The notes under the pieces: generated by a model | What the model saw: the letters and a program-made list of their open reading frames with translations, nothing else | What the model was told of the DNA's origin: nothing | Database searches by the model: none | Translations under genes and position numbers: made by a program | Shown: in pieces, positions 10,164-21,651 of the stretch | Position numbering within the stretch: position 1 is the stretch's first letter | Layout of the letters: every line of letters begins with the position of its first letter | From: Canna indica | Lineage: Eukaryota > Streptophyta > Magnoliopsida > Zingiberales > Cannaceae | Assembly: GCA_034359265.1 (NCBI GenBank) | Contig: CP136894.1 | Location: forward strand, 30,038,501-30,102,500 | Length of the DNA stretch: 64,000 nt | Reading direction: 5' to 3'

Positions 10164-13100
10164 ATGAAGTTGATTTCCTGGAATATAAGAGGAGCTCTCA
10201 AGAGGGAGGCTAATGAATACTTATGGGTCATTGTTAAATTGAGGAAAGTTGATATGATTCTGTTATTGGAAACTCACTTAGAAGAGGAAGACTTTAATAG
10301 ATTCATGAAAGGGAAGAGAAGAGGATGGGAAGCTGATGTTGTTTTTAGTAGAGGGAAATTTGGTGGAATTATTCTTCTCTGGAAGAAAGGAAACATGAAT
10401 GTATCCTGTGTCTATAAAGATGATCAAATGCTGAATGTTATGATCCAATTGAGAAGTGGCAAAATATTTTTCTTAACAGGTTTATATGCCAGTACAAATG
10501 TTAAAAAAAGAAGGGCTCTGTGGAATATCTTAGGGGAGCTGGGAAATCCCAACTTACCATGGATGGTTGTTGGTGATTTCAATTGTGTGAATAATGCTGA
10601 TGAAAAGAAGGGTGGCAAAGTATTTAAAGTCAACAGAGCTGTGTCTGACTACAGGAGTTTTCTTCAAAGAACTGGGCTGATGGATGCTGGGTTCAAGGGG
10701 CCTAAATTCACCTAGAATAATCAAAGAAAGGATAAGGAAAATATTGCAGCAAGATTGGATAAAGTATTGTTTAATGTTAATTGGATGGATTGGGATTATA
10801 GATGTAAAGTAGAACATTTAAATATGGTGGACTCAGATCATAGACCTTTGCTGGTATATGTTGAGCATATAAATGAGGATAGGAGGAAAAGGAGGCAATT
10901 TGTTTTTGAATATTTTTGGATGGAATATCCAGACCTCTATCAAACAGTTCAGAAGCATTGGGAGAATGAGGAAATTTGTAAGCTTCCTTTGTATGAAAAG
11001 CTAGAAAAATTAAAATCTGTGTTGGATAGATGGAACAGGGATTCTGTGGGAAAGTTGGAGACAAAATTAAAAGAGGCCACTGCTGAGTTGAGTTGTCTGG
11101 AAATGAAAGAAGATTTTAGGGTTTTAACTGATATGGACAGAAGCAAAATCAGAAGTGCCAGAAACAAGGTCAATGCCTTAAGTAGACTAATTCAGCAAAA
11201 ATGGTGAATAAAGTCAAGAAGGAAATGGATAGAAGATGGAGACAGAAGTACAAAATATTTTCATAACATTGTAAAGCTTAGAAGATTCAGGAATAATATT
11301 GAAGAGCTAGAGGTGGAGGGAAAGATTTTCAGGAAAGGTGAGGAAATAGTGGAACAATTTGCTCTTTGGTATAAAAATATATGGAAAGACAAAGACCATA
11401 TGGAAGGTGAATTGTCTAATATTGCCAATCTGAACTGGGGGAAATTAAGTGAAGAAGACAAAGCTAACATGAGTAAGGAAGTTTCATTAAATGAGATATG
11501 GTGTTCTTTAAATTCACTTGGAAGAGGAAAGAGTCCGGGCATGGATGGATTTACATTAGAGTTCTACATTCATAATTGGAAAATTGTGAAAATGGATATT
11601 AAGAATGAATTGGATAAGTTCTGGGTAACCAAAAGTTGTCCTCAGGAATGGAAGGAGACTGTCTTGGTTCTGGTACCAAAGGTCGAGAAAGCTAGGAAAA
11701 TTGAAGAATTTAGGCCTATAGCCTTGTGTAATGTTTTATACAAGGTCCTGACAAAAATCATTGTTAATAGAATCAGACCAGTCTTATGCAAATTAATCAG
11801 CCCAGCTCAATCGGCATTCATACTTGGTAGGCCGATGCAGGACAATGTGCTAGTGGTGAATGAGGTTGTTAATGCTTTCCATACTTCAAAAGCTAAAGAA
11901 CCTTACTTCATCATGAAATTAGACTTAGAGAAAGCCTATGACAAAGTAAGGTGGGAAGCTATCTATGAGGTTATCAGAATGATGAACTTTCCTGAGTTAG
12001 TGATTGGTTGGATAAAGTCATGTATTGAGGATGTTAACTTTCACTGCAAATTCAATGGGGAGATTTCAGGTGGTTTTAAAGGAATGAAAGGGATTAGACA
12101 GGGTGACCCCTTGTCACCCTATCTATTTATTCTATTGGAAGAAACTTTCTCTAGGATTATGGAAAAGTTTGTGGAAGAAAGAAAAGTTACTCCTTTCAAA
12201 ACTAAAGGTTTCAGGATGAGTCATTTATGCTATGCAGATGACATTTTCATTGTTTTAAAAGGGGATATAAAATCCTGCAAGGGGCTGAGGGAGGCTTTGG
12301 ATTTGTACTGTGACTTTTCTGGGCAAAAAATTAATGCCAGGAAATCAGAGCTATTCTTTCCAAAAAAATGCCCAGTGAAGATAAAGCATAGAATTTGTGA
12401 GATTTTTAGCATGAAGGAGGGAGAGTTTCCTGAGATACCTTGGTACTTGTATAAATCCTAAAAGACTGAATAGGAATTATGAACAGAAACTGATGGAAAA
12501 GTTGTTGAATAAGCTTGATATGTGGGCTGGAAACTATATATCCCAGGCAGAAAAACATACTTTGATAAACTCAACATTGTGCTCTATTCCTACCTACTCA
12601 TTCCTTACTTCAAGAGTAAGTGACAAGACAGTGAAAAGCCTAACCAGTATAATCTGGATTTCTTTTGGAAATCAAAAAAAGAGGGCAAATCAGCCAAGCT
12701 TATTAGTTGGAAGATAGTTACTGCTTGCAAGGGCAGGGGAGGATTGGGTATAAGGGATTTAGCTATTGCTAAGGATGCCTTAAAATCTAGAAGAATTCTG
12801 CCTCTTCTTAACAAAGAGAGCTACATCTGATCTGACTTATTCTTTGAAAGGTATGGAGAATTCAACCCTTGGAAGCTGGATGGAAAAACAAAATGGTCCT
12901 GGTCAGCTAGAGGAATTGTGAACAGTATGGTTAAACTGAGGCATGGATTGAGGGAAAAAGTTGAAAATGGAAAGAACACTGACATATGAAATGAACCTTC
13001 GTTGAGCAACTTACCTTTGAGCAGGTGGCCTACTTACATAGATGCAGTCGAGCTAAATAAGTACACAAGAGTGTGTGATTTCATATCAGAAGGTGTGTGG

Positions 13101-13369
13101 AATGTCAATGTGATGAAAGACTGCTTTGGGAACTTGTTAATGCAGAAAATAGAAGCTATTCTAATTGATGAGAATGAGGGTGTTGACGGATGGATATGGG
13201 AAGAGAATTGGAAGGGTTGTCTAACAGTTAAGAATGTCTATTGTCATTTAAAAAGTGAAGAAATCAGTACTGAAGACACTCAAATCAATTGGAGGGATAT
13301 TTGGAGACTTAAGGTTTCTCAAAGGGTCAAAATGTTTATCTGGAAATTTTTATGGGGAAGGCTACTTAC

Positions 13370-13633
13370 TGTTAAAGTCCCACATTGGTTGAGGTTGTGA
13401 TCTAGATAGCCTTTAAATAGATTGGGCAGTCCTCCTCCTTTGAGCTAGCTTTTGGGGTAGAGTTAGGTCCAAGGCTAATTTTCTAACATGGTATCAGAGC
13501 GCGTGATGGGGGTGTGTTAAAGTCCCACATTGGTTGAGGTTGTGGTTTAGATAGCCTTTAAATAGATTGGGCAATCCTCCCCCTTTGAGCTAGCTTTTGG
13601 GGTGGAGTTAGGTCCAAGGCTAATTTTCTAACA
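13370..13633 (+). mobile_element. 264-bp SMART/TRIM LTR retrotransposon inside the LINE
   Basis: Two 119-bp LTRs (13370-13488 and 13515-13633) start TGTTAAAGTCCCACATTGG and end TTTTCTAACA; they differ at only a handful of positions. Between them are just 26 bp: a tRNA-Met primer site TGGTATCAGAGC (13489-13500) immediately followed by a purine stretch gatgggggtg. Flanks cttac and cctac are a 4/5 target duplication. It interrupts the LINE zf-RVT region, so it arrived after the LINE. It has no coding capacity and must be mobilised in trans. Confidence 0.9.
13489..13500 (+). promoter_or_regulatory. Primer-binding site (initiator tRNA-Met type)
   Basis: TGGTATCAGAGC lies directly after the 5' LTR of the 264-bp element. 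It is complementary to the 3' end of plant initiator tRNA-Met and would prime minus-strand DNA synthesis. Confidence 0.88.
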
Positions 13634-14718
13634 CCTACATCTGACTGGTTTGGGAATTCTCTGGATGTGAGATAAGTAAGTGCTATCTATGCAAGGAGGA
13701 AAATGATAGCTTAAACCATTTGTTTTTTGATTCCAAGGTAATAGAGGAATACTGGGAGTTTGTGGGGAGGAAATTTAGTATTAGGTTTAAATACAAGGAG
13801 AACTGGAAGCTGGGGACTGGTTGAAGGAAACTAATGGTTATCAGGCTGAAGCAGCTTCAAATTTAAAAGCTTTTATGGCTATATCATGGTGGCAAATATG
13901 GAAATGTAGGAATGACTGCAAATTTGAAGGTAGGTGTAGAAGCATTGATTCATTATTTCATATTACGCTCAATGAAACTTTTGAATTTAAAAATGCTTGT
14001 TTCAATAATGGAACTGAAAAGGAAAAGAGAATGTCAGAAAATATAAATTCTGGATATATTACTGTATGTTGTGATGCTGCTTGGAATAAAGGTTTCAAAG
14101 CAAGATGTGGGTTCTTGATTGTAGATGCTGATGGTAAAGTTCTGGATGAGGGGAGTAGTACAGAAACTGCTACAAATCCACTATATGCTGAAGCTAAAGC
14201 TATATGGGTAGGTTTAGATAATGTGAGGAAAAAAAATATGAAAAGGATCTAGGTGAAGACTGACTGTGAAAGATTGATAAAGATTTTGAAAGATTGTTAT
14301 CAAGCTCCATGGGAGATATCAATCCTGATATCCAAAATCAAAAGGTTAGCTCTGGAAGTGGAAGTAGTGAGCTGGATACATGTGAAGAGGAATATGAATA
14401 CTCAAGAACATGTACTTGCTAAGAAGGCTCTAAACAAGGAGATAGCAGTGGTAGAGAGGAGGCTGAATTTGGAATATACGAGGAGCAGAGATAATAGTAT
14501 TGTTTGTAATAAAGAAGTAGAGTTAATTTCAACTGTTGATTTTGTAAATCAAAAGGAGTTAAATTGTATAAATGATTTGAAGATGAATAAAATCATAGGA
14601 TTAGAGGAGGAATATAGTCTTGCATCAGGTAGAGGCGAGGAATGAACGATCATGGATCCGCTGCTTTCTCTACCCTCTACTGGTGTTGGAAGTGACCTAC
14701 TCTAAGTTCCTATTTTCC

Positions 14719-14722
<4 letters not shown>

Positions 14723-14806
<84 letters not shown>
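14723..14806. repeat. (TA)~42 microsatellite forming the LINE tail
   Basis: An uninterrupted TA run stands where the LINE tail should be, ending exactly at the right target-site duplication. Confidence 0.9.
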
Positions 14807-14809
<3 letters not shown>

Positions 14810-14820
14810 TAATTTCGAAA

Positions 14821-15099
14821 TGTATTTAATTAATATAATTAAATAAAGTCAAAAATTGCAAAATTAAGGATAATTCATTTGAATTTAAATCAGCTTCATA
14901 TGCAATTTGAAATTTGGAAATGAAATTAATATTAATTTCGAAATTAGGAAGTTAGGAAATTAAATTAAATTAATATAATTAAATAGATATGGAAATTAGG
15001 AAATCAAGGATAATTAAATTAGAATTTAAATCAGTTTTATATGCAATTTGAAAATTAATTATTTTCAACATTAATAATATTTGAAAATTATTTAATTGA
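14821..15099. repeat. AT-rich repeat block, right of the LINE
   Basis: It continues the block at 7511-8258 that the LINE interrupted, with two spaced copies of aaattaggaaatcaaggataa-like sequence (14855 and 14990). No gene is present. Confidence 0.6.
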
Positions 15100-15280
15100 A
15101 CGCGACGATCAATGTCCTTCCGATTTCTGATTTCTTTCAATATTTTCGATCTAGGACATTGAACGCTAATTGATATGGAACCTGAAAGATATTCTCAATG
15201 AAATTATTAGTCACATGTTTGTTATCATCAAAACCTTCAATACCGAGATTAAGGCTAAGGTTGAAAACCTACGGCCAACA
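15100..15280 (-). repeat. Truncated 3' LTR of the SIRE-like element
   Basis: On the minus strand it starts TGTTGGCCGTAGG at 15280 after a purine tract (aaaaaatgggaaga). Only ~180 bp remain before AT-rich repeat DNA. It aligns with the start of the 5' LTR (21641-21460). Confidence 0.85.
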
Positions 15281-15789
15281 ATCTTCCCATTTTTTATGAT
15301 GACAAACATCCATAGGAAAATATATTCATTTAAAGCATAGAGGATATCAACTAAGGAATTCCTCCCCCTGTCAACAAGCATAACTATTAGAATAAACTCC
15401 CCCTATCTATATGCATGGATTACCTATATTTTCCTCCCCTTTACCTATACTTATCTCCCCATTTTAACTATACATTTCTCCCCCTTTATACCTAAACTCT
15501 TCTCTCCCCCTTTTGACATCAATCAAAAAGGGCAAGAAGGGTCTATCTATTCGAAGGGATGAAAGACAAGTATTTTTTCAAGAAGTTGAGACTCTAAAGA
15601 TTTTTCATGAAACAAGAAAATCTCAACCAAGGGATGGAAAACAAATGATTAATATGAAACAAAATCATACATGATATGTTTAAAGCTAAATTTTTGAATT
15701 CAAGATAAGTCATGTATGTTCTCAAAATGAATATTGTTTCTTTTTCATGACATTTTTAAATTTCATTCAAACTTTCAAAATACAAAAAT

Positions 15790-18110
15790 ATAGTCATTTA
15801 AATCATGTATATCAAGTTTGAAGTGAACCTAATGTCATTTGATCCAATTATGAACTTAGCATGTTTTCATTTGAAATAATCATGAAAACTATGAAAATGC
15901 TAAGTCTCATATTTTGCTATCTACTCATGTTTTCTCAAACTTAGGCATTTGGACATTAAACATGAGATAATGTAAGTCTATGAATCAAGTTTGGGATTAA
16001 GATGAAATTTTCAATTCACTTTGTTGACTTAAGTCAACCTATACTTCTAGTTTTAAAAAAATTAAACTTTTAAGTTTATACAAAATCATATTTTCAATGA
16101 AAAATTTTGGTACCAACTTTTTGATGAAAATTTTTTGATACCAAATATTGAATGGTCATTTGAAATATATGAATGAAGTTTGAACTCAAAAGAATTTTCA
16201 AAGACCATTTTTCATCCTATATTATTTTTTATGAAAGAAGTGAATATTTCTAGTTATCATTCAAATTTCCAAAATCATTCCTATGAATGATTTTACTCAT
16301 GAAATTGTGTAAATGATATTAGAAATGGAATCCAAATGGTATTCATGAACTTTCATTTGAAGTTTCCGAAAAATCAAAGTATTGATAAAAAATTGATATT
16401 AAAAAGATGATACTTTTTCATTTTGAAAATTCAAGTTCAAAATTCCATTATAAATTAGATTCTTGATGAAACTTTTTGAAATTTTTATACATAAAATTAG
16501 ATTTTTCAGTGAATGTGTAGTTTCAAGAATCATCTAAAAAGATTTTTCTATATTTTTCTAGAAATAACTGAAATTGATGATACCAATTATTGAACAAATG
16601 ACAATCCTTGTAATTTTCAGTTATTCTTTAAAACTTGTTCAATTTTCATTCAAACTTTCATGACACCATAATGTGATCATGTAAAGAGTATATGTCAAGT
16701 TTGAAATGAAAATTATGTCTTTAAGTCAAGATATTAACCTAGCATGATTTCATTCAAAACTAAACTAGTTTTCATGAAACTTGCTAAGTTTCAATCTTAA
16801 CATTTACTCATGATTTTTCAAATTTAAACCTATGGATACCTAACATGAGTAAATCTAAACATATTCCACAAATATGGATTGAAAATGAGACCTTTAAGTC
16901 AACTTGTTGACTTGGGTCAACATGGTTCAAAGAGAGGTAAACATGAATTAACCTCTATGTCATTTTATCCATATCCATATGAATTTTTCACTCTAAATGC
17001 ATGGAAACATGTCATACCTATTTCTAAACATGTTTATGAAGTTTGGACTTAAAATCAAGTGTCCAAGTCAATTTGTTGACTTGGGTTAGACCTTTTAAGC
17101 TTAAGTCCACTAATGTGATCTAGTTATCACATTTTCATCTACACATGAATTTTCAAGATTGAACACCTAGAGTCATATCATGTGTGTCTAAACATGTTTG
17201 TTAGATGTCTCTAATATGAGTTTTAACCTAGAGCAAATTTTATTCAATCAAGATATCATGAAATTGCCTAAGTTATCCAAATTTTTTTTACTCTTGAAAA
17301 TTCAAATATTTATCATGCAAAATCAATCATGAGTATATAGAGACATCATTAAAACATTAATATTCAATCATCATACTGACATTTTTGTAAAGTTAAATTC
17401 ATACCTTATTTTTAAAAATTTCATTTCATTTCAAGTTTAACTTAACATGAAGTCTCTAAAGAAGAATTTTAACCTAGTTCAAGTTTCATTCGATCAAGAT
17501 ATCATGAAATTGAGCTAAGTTAACAAAAAATTTCTTACTCGTGAAGATTCAAATATTTATCATGCATAATCAATCATGAGCATAGAGAAATCATTTAAGC
17601 ATGAGTATTCAATTATTTTTACAATGATTTTTGCAAAAATTAAAATCATACCTTTTTCTTAAAAATTTGCCCAACTTTTCATATCCTTTTTCATTTTCTT
17701 CTAGATAGAATACCTTACCAATTCTTAATTTGCAAGTAGACTTCATTAGTATCATAATGAAATAATATGTCAACTTAGCAAGCTAACTTACTCCATAGCA
17801 AGGTTCAATGCAATGTTCCATTTAAAAGCCTTAACCTATGTTAGATAGTTAAGATTCATTTTTGAGAGGTTGTCATGATATCTAAATGAATCTAAGAGAT
17901 CCTAAGATATGAAACATTTGAGGAATAAGATCTCTACCTATGTTTAACTAGTTTGGACTTAATGATAAGGTCTCTAGTATTAACCTAGAGCAAGTTTCAT
18001 TCAATGAAATTTGCCTAAGTACTAAGAATCTAGATACTCATGAAAATTCAAGAATTTAACATGCAATTCTAATCATGAGTATAGAGACATAGTTTAAGCT
18101 TACACATTTA
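15790..18110 (-). repeat. Degenerate tandem repeats in the non-coding 3' part of the SIRE-like element
   Basis: The block ttaacctagagcaa/gtttcattcaatcaagatatcatgaaatt recurs near 17225, 17470 and 17985, i.e. steps of ~250 bp. A related longer block (gtatatcaagtttgaa, then catgaaaact, then acatgag) occurs near 15810 and 16690. The stretch has no ORF over 60 codons. It fills the place where pol would lie. Confidence 0.6.
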
Positions 18111-19096
18111 GATATAACACTAAGATTTTAAATTTATCAAAGTTATACCCTATTCATGATAATTTGTCAAACTAATTTTTTTCTTCCTAATTAGCCTTCC
18201 TAAAATATTTATAACTTGCAAGTAAGCTATACTAATATTTTTAGAGAAAATATTGCTACTTAGCAAGCTAATTCAACCAAAAAGCAAAGAGAAGCATCAA
18301 GTATCATTATCAAATTTCACTTTGCTAAATGGTTTCAAATTCATTTCAAAATGAAATCGAGTAAAATCAAAACGAAGTTTAAGAGATCACAAAGATAATA
18401 AATGAAAAATATGATCTCCAACCCTTCCTATTGGTTGAAAACAAAAAGGCTACAATGTGCCTACGATTTAGAACCGCAAGGTCGCTTAGGCCCATTACAG
18501 GCCACCTGGGTCTCCGAAAAGACTGGGAAATCAAAATCAAAAATATTTTCAAAAGAACTCTTTTGCAAGAGCGGGGAAAACAACTCAATCTTAAACATGG
18601 TATCATAATCTTCAACTAAGATTAAGCAATGCAAGCTGGAAGATGATACCGGAATAGTTTTGATGCCAACTTTACGTAAGGCATCAAGGTAGCTTGAAGT
18701 TGCAACCAAGAAAGGATTCATCATTCAAGTCCATGATCAACTCCAATACACCACTTCTTTCTACCCTTGTGCGGTAGTTCCCCCTACAAGAGAAGATGAG
18801 ACCTTTGGTACCCAAATATCTTTAGGTCCTTGGGGGTTAATGGGCTTGGGTACCCAAAGTGTTTTAACAACACTAGGGTTCACTTTGAAAGCACAATCAT
18901 ATATGGCATGCCCATAAATACCATAACAAAAATAATGTCCATTAATTTTTTTTTATTTTTGCTATGGACATGTGGTTTAAAGTTAGAATGCTTAACATGT
19001 GAAATATTATGAGCATGAGCATTCTTGTTTGGAGATTTCCTAAATGATACATTTTGATTTTTAGGACTCCTAAGAGATGAAGCATTTGATAGGTTA

Positions 19097-20164
19097 CTAG
19101 TTAATTTTCTTACTCAAGAAAATAACCACATTTTTTAAGTCATTGATGGATTTGTGTAAAACTTGAATTTGAGATTTCAACAAGCAATTTTCATTTATCA
19201 AGATATCATGCTCAAATTTGAAATCACTTATACAGTCCTTGCCATTGAGATTCACATTATTTTTTGTGTTTTCATTCTCATTTCTAATTTTTGAAATTTT
19301 AGTTAACAACTCATCATTCTCAATTTCTAATTCTTCATTTTTATGTTTCAAATACTTAATCTCAAGTTTCATATCATCATGGCCAAAATTAAAAGAACTA
19401 GATTTCATTTTCTCATTTTCTAATTTGCATTCATGCAATTAAGAACTAAGATTTAAGTTTTCTTTCTTCAATTTCTTATTTTCCTTGTTCTTTTTTACAA
19501 GGATGACATACATTTTCTTGCTTTCTTCTAGTAGTTCTTTATAAGACATGTCAAGGGATTTAGAGCTACTAGAATCACTATCATTAATATTTTGAACATG
19601 CTTAGAAGATGGAGAATATACCTCATCTCGAAGACCCATGAGGCAAACATTTGATATAGCTTCATCGTCATGTCTAGAAGAGGCTTCACTTGTTTGAGAT
19701 GTGGATGAGGAAGCACACTTCTTTTTGGATTTCTTCTTCAAGAGTGGACAATTCTTCTTCTTGTGTCCCTTCTCTTGGCAAAGGAAGCACCTAAGTTTTC
19801 TTTTCCGATTCTTGCTTGTGCTTCTTTGGCTAGAAGTGCTTTGGGCATCAAAAACTTCATTAGGACTAGAGGTATGACAATTGTCATCACCTCCTTCATT
19901 GAAAGTAGTAAGCTCCTCAATTTTTGCATAATCATAAAGCATATTCAAGCAAGCCCAAATATCGAAAGCGGAAGTGCAATGCATGATCTTTTCAAAAATT
20001 TTATCATCTAAAGAACAAAATATACAATTTGTAACTTTAACATTTAATTCAAACATATCAATTTGTTCTTGGGTCCATGCATTTATATTCTCCTTAGGTT
20101 CAACATATTGGATTTTTACCATCTTAAAAATACCTAAACCTTGGGTCTTTAGAAAGGTGTACAT
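19097..20164 (-). pseudogene. SIRE-like gag remnant with CCHC knuckle and coiled coil
   Basis: The first frame (20164-19439) begins near the UBN2-type gag core (NAWTQEQIDMFELN). It appears internally shortened before the Glu-rich AKIEELTTF stretch, then has a full zinc knuckle CFLCQEKGHKKKNC. After one stop the same protein continues (19438-19097) as a Lys/Glu/Asn coiled coil. Downstream sequence to 18380 keeps only decayed coding traces. Confidence 0.8.
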
Positions 20165-20289
20165 CCTATATTTTCATAGACCAAAGTTCGAGGCATCGAA
20201 CCTAGGAGGTGCGGAAACAACCGATTCTAGAGCCATTTCAAGATCGAGATGAATTGTAGAAGGGATGGTGAAATCACAATCTATGACCC

Positions 20290-20301
20290 GCTCTGATACC
20301 A
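20290..20301 (-). promoter_or_regulatory. Primer-binding site of the SIRE-like element
   Basis: On the minus strand this reads TGGTATCAGAGC, the initiator tRNA-Met type site, two bases inside the 5' LTR. Confidence 0.9.
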
Positions 20302-20303
20302 AT

Positions 20304-21641
20304 TGTTGGCGAAATGACGACACTAGAGGGAGGGTGAATAGTGTGTTTACTAATTCGATTAGCCTATATTCAATTTTAAATGATTACTTGGATCGATTAG
20401 GCGATTTGCAATTCAATGATTAGATGCGAAAGCTTATAAATGATTAAGCAATTAAAGCACAACAAAATGAAAGCAATGCAAACACACAATTTATAGTAGT
20501 TCGGCCCCAATGCCTACTCCACTACCTAAGCACCCTACTTAGGATTTCCAAACTAGGTTTTACTAGATAAATTACAGTTTTCTTTACAACGAGGACTTTG
20601 CGCTGGAAAGTCTCCGCTCTCCAACTGAAGGCACTTCCACACCCGGAAGTATCCCGCATTCCTACCAAGAGCATTTTCCTACCTCAACCTAAGGGACAAC
20701 TAGAACTAATCCTAGTAAGCTCTAAGTTTACACAAGTGGCTTTACTCCTTCTACACCAAGGATACCACTTCACACGACAAGACCTAACAGCTAGGTCTTC
20801 AGAAACCCAAATCAAAGAAAATAGATACAATTAATAGTTAAAAATTACACTCAAAAGAGCTAAGAATGAAACCAATAGAAGAAGCTCTTTTGCAATCCTT
20901 CAATCCTTCAACTTGTTAGATAAATTCGTTGCAGCAGAGTTAAGGGAAGCAGAGCTTGTGCGCTTGTAGAGGAACTCGACAGAAATTAGCGCACGCTCCA
21001 AACAATCTCTTTCGATCGCTTCTCTTCTGTCTGTGGTCGGTCGACCGACGGGTCGATCGCCCAGATGCGACTATTCATCCCCGACCTTCGGTTGATCGAC
21101 GGGATCTCGTGTCTTTAGCTTTTAGCAGGTCGGTCGACCGATCGGTTGACCGCCAAGCCTACTGCCCAAAACCAGCCATTGTCGGTCGACCGAAGTGCCC
21201 ACTGTCATTTTTCGGCAATGTTCGATCGATCGATCGATTGAAATGGTTGGGCCTTTCTTTCTTACCCTATTTGATCGACTGCCTGGTCGACCGAACATAG
21301 GTTGAAATTGTTTTTTCAGTCTATTTCTTCCGCGCTTGGTTTCCAGGTTCCGACTTTCAACGAGCATCATCTTGGAGAGATTTTGACTTTATCTTTGGAC
21401 TCATCCAAGAGACTTTGGTGCACTCATCGATCTTCGATAAACTTCCGCGACGAACTCGAGCGCGATGATCAATGTCCTTCCGATTTTTGATTTCTTTCGA
21501 TATTTTTGATATAGGACATCGAACGCTAATTGATATGAAACCTGAAAAGATATTCTCAATGAAATTATTAGTCCCATGTTTGTTATCATCAAAACCATCA
21601 AAACCGAGATTAAGGCTAAGGTTGAAAACCTACAGCCAACA
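20304..21641 (-). repeat. SIRE-like 5' LTR (1338 bp)
   Basis: On the minus strand it starts TGTTGGCTGTAGG and ends CGCCAACA, two bases before the primer site. It contains clusters of the palindrome GTCGAC in CGGTCGACCG-like settings (21036-21295). Family copies occur at 27763, 29520, 31995, 36600 and 63016. Confidence 0.88.
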
Positions 21642-21651
21642 GAAAGAGTCC

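Larger units (their letters stand above)
10164..14643 (+). pseudogene. LINE ORF2 (endonuclease-RT-RNase H), multiply broken
   Basis: The APE-type endonuclease has ISWNIRG, ETH, VGDFN and SDHRPL (to about 10850). The RT carries GKSPGMDGF, FRPIALCN, IRQGDPLSPYLF and the catalytic YADD (12231-12242). zf-RVT follows (about 13270-13750, split by a 264-bp insertion) and then RNase H with Asp/Glu/Asp blocks CCDAAW, AEAKA and KTDCE (14055-14420). In-frame stops lie at 10713, 11205, 12828, 12987 and 14250, all fitting changed Trp codons. Frameshifts occur near 12450 and 12650. It cannot be functional. Confidence 0.92.
8273..14806 (+). mobile_element. L1-type LINE, nearly full length, with 14-bp TSD
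   Basis: The element is flanked by exact 14-bp direct repeats TCGTAATTTCGAAA at 8259-8272 and 14807-14820. It has the plant L1 layout: ORF1 (DUF4283 and zinc-knuckle remnant), ORF2 (endonuclease, reverse transcriptase, zf-RVT, RNase H), a short 3' UTR, then a TA microsatellite instead of a poly(A) tail. Both ORFs are broken. A 264-bp LTR element is inserted at 13370-13633. Confidence 0.92.
15100..21641 (-). mobile_element. SIRE-like copia element lacking pol (LARD-like)
   Basis: On the minus strand the order is 5' LTR (21641-20304), primer site (20301-20290), gag remnant (20164-19097), a decayed stretch to about 18380, then ~3.1 kb of AT-rich DNA without ORFs. A 3' region follows with repeated aaagggggaga-type purine tracts near 15510-15360, then a truncated 3' LTR (15280-15100). 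No protease, integrase, RT or RNase H is visible. The plus-oriented copy at 27763-35358 has the same pol-less plan. Confidence 0.8.

Noticed and set aside
8625..10231. Several minus-strand ORFs of 70-124 codons
   Set aside because: They are antisense shadows of LINE ORF1 and ORF2, which carry the recognised domains.
15790..18110. CRISPR-like array because of spaced repeats
   Set aside because: Repeats are long, degenerate and inside a plant retrotransposon; a nuclear plant genome has no CRISPR arrays.
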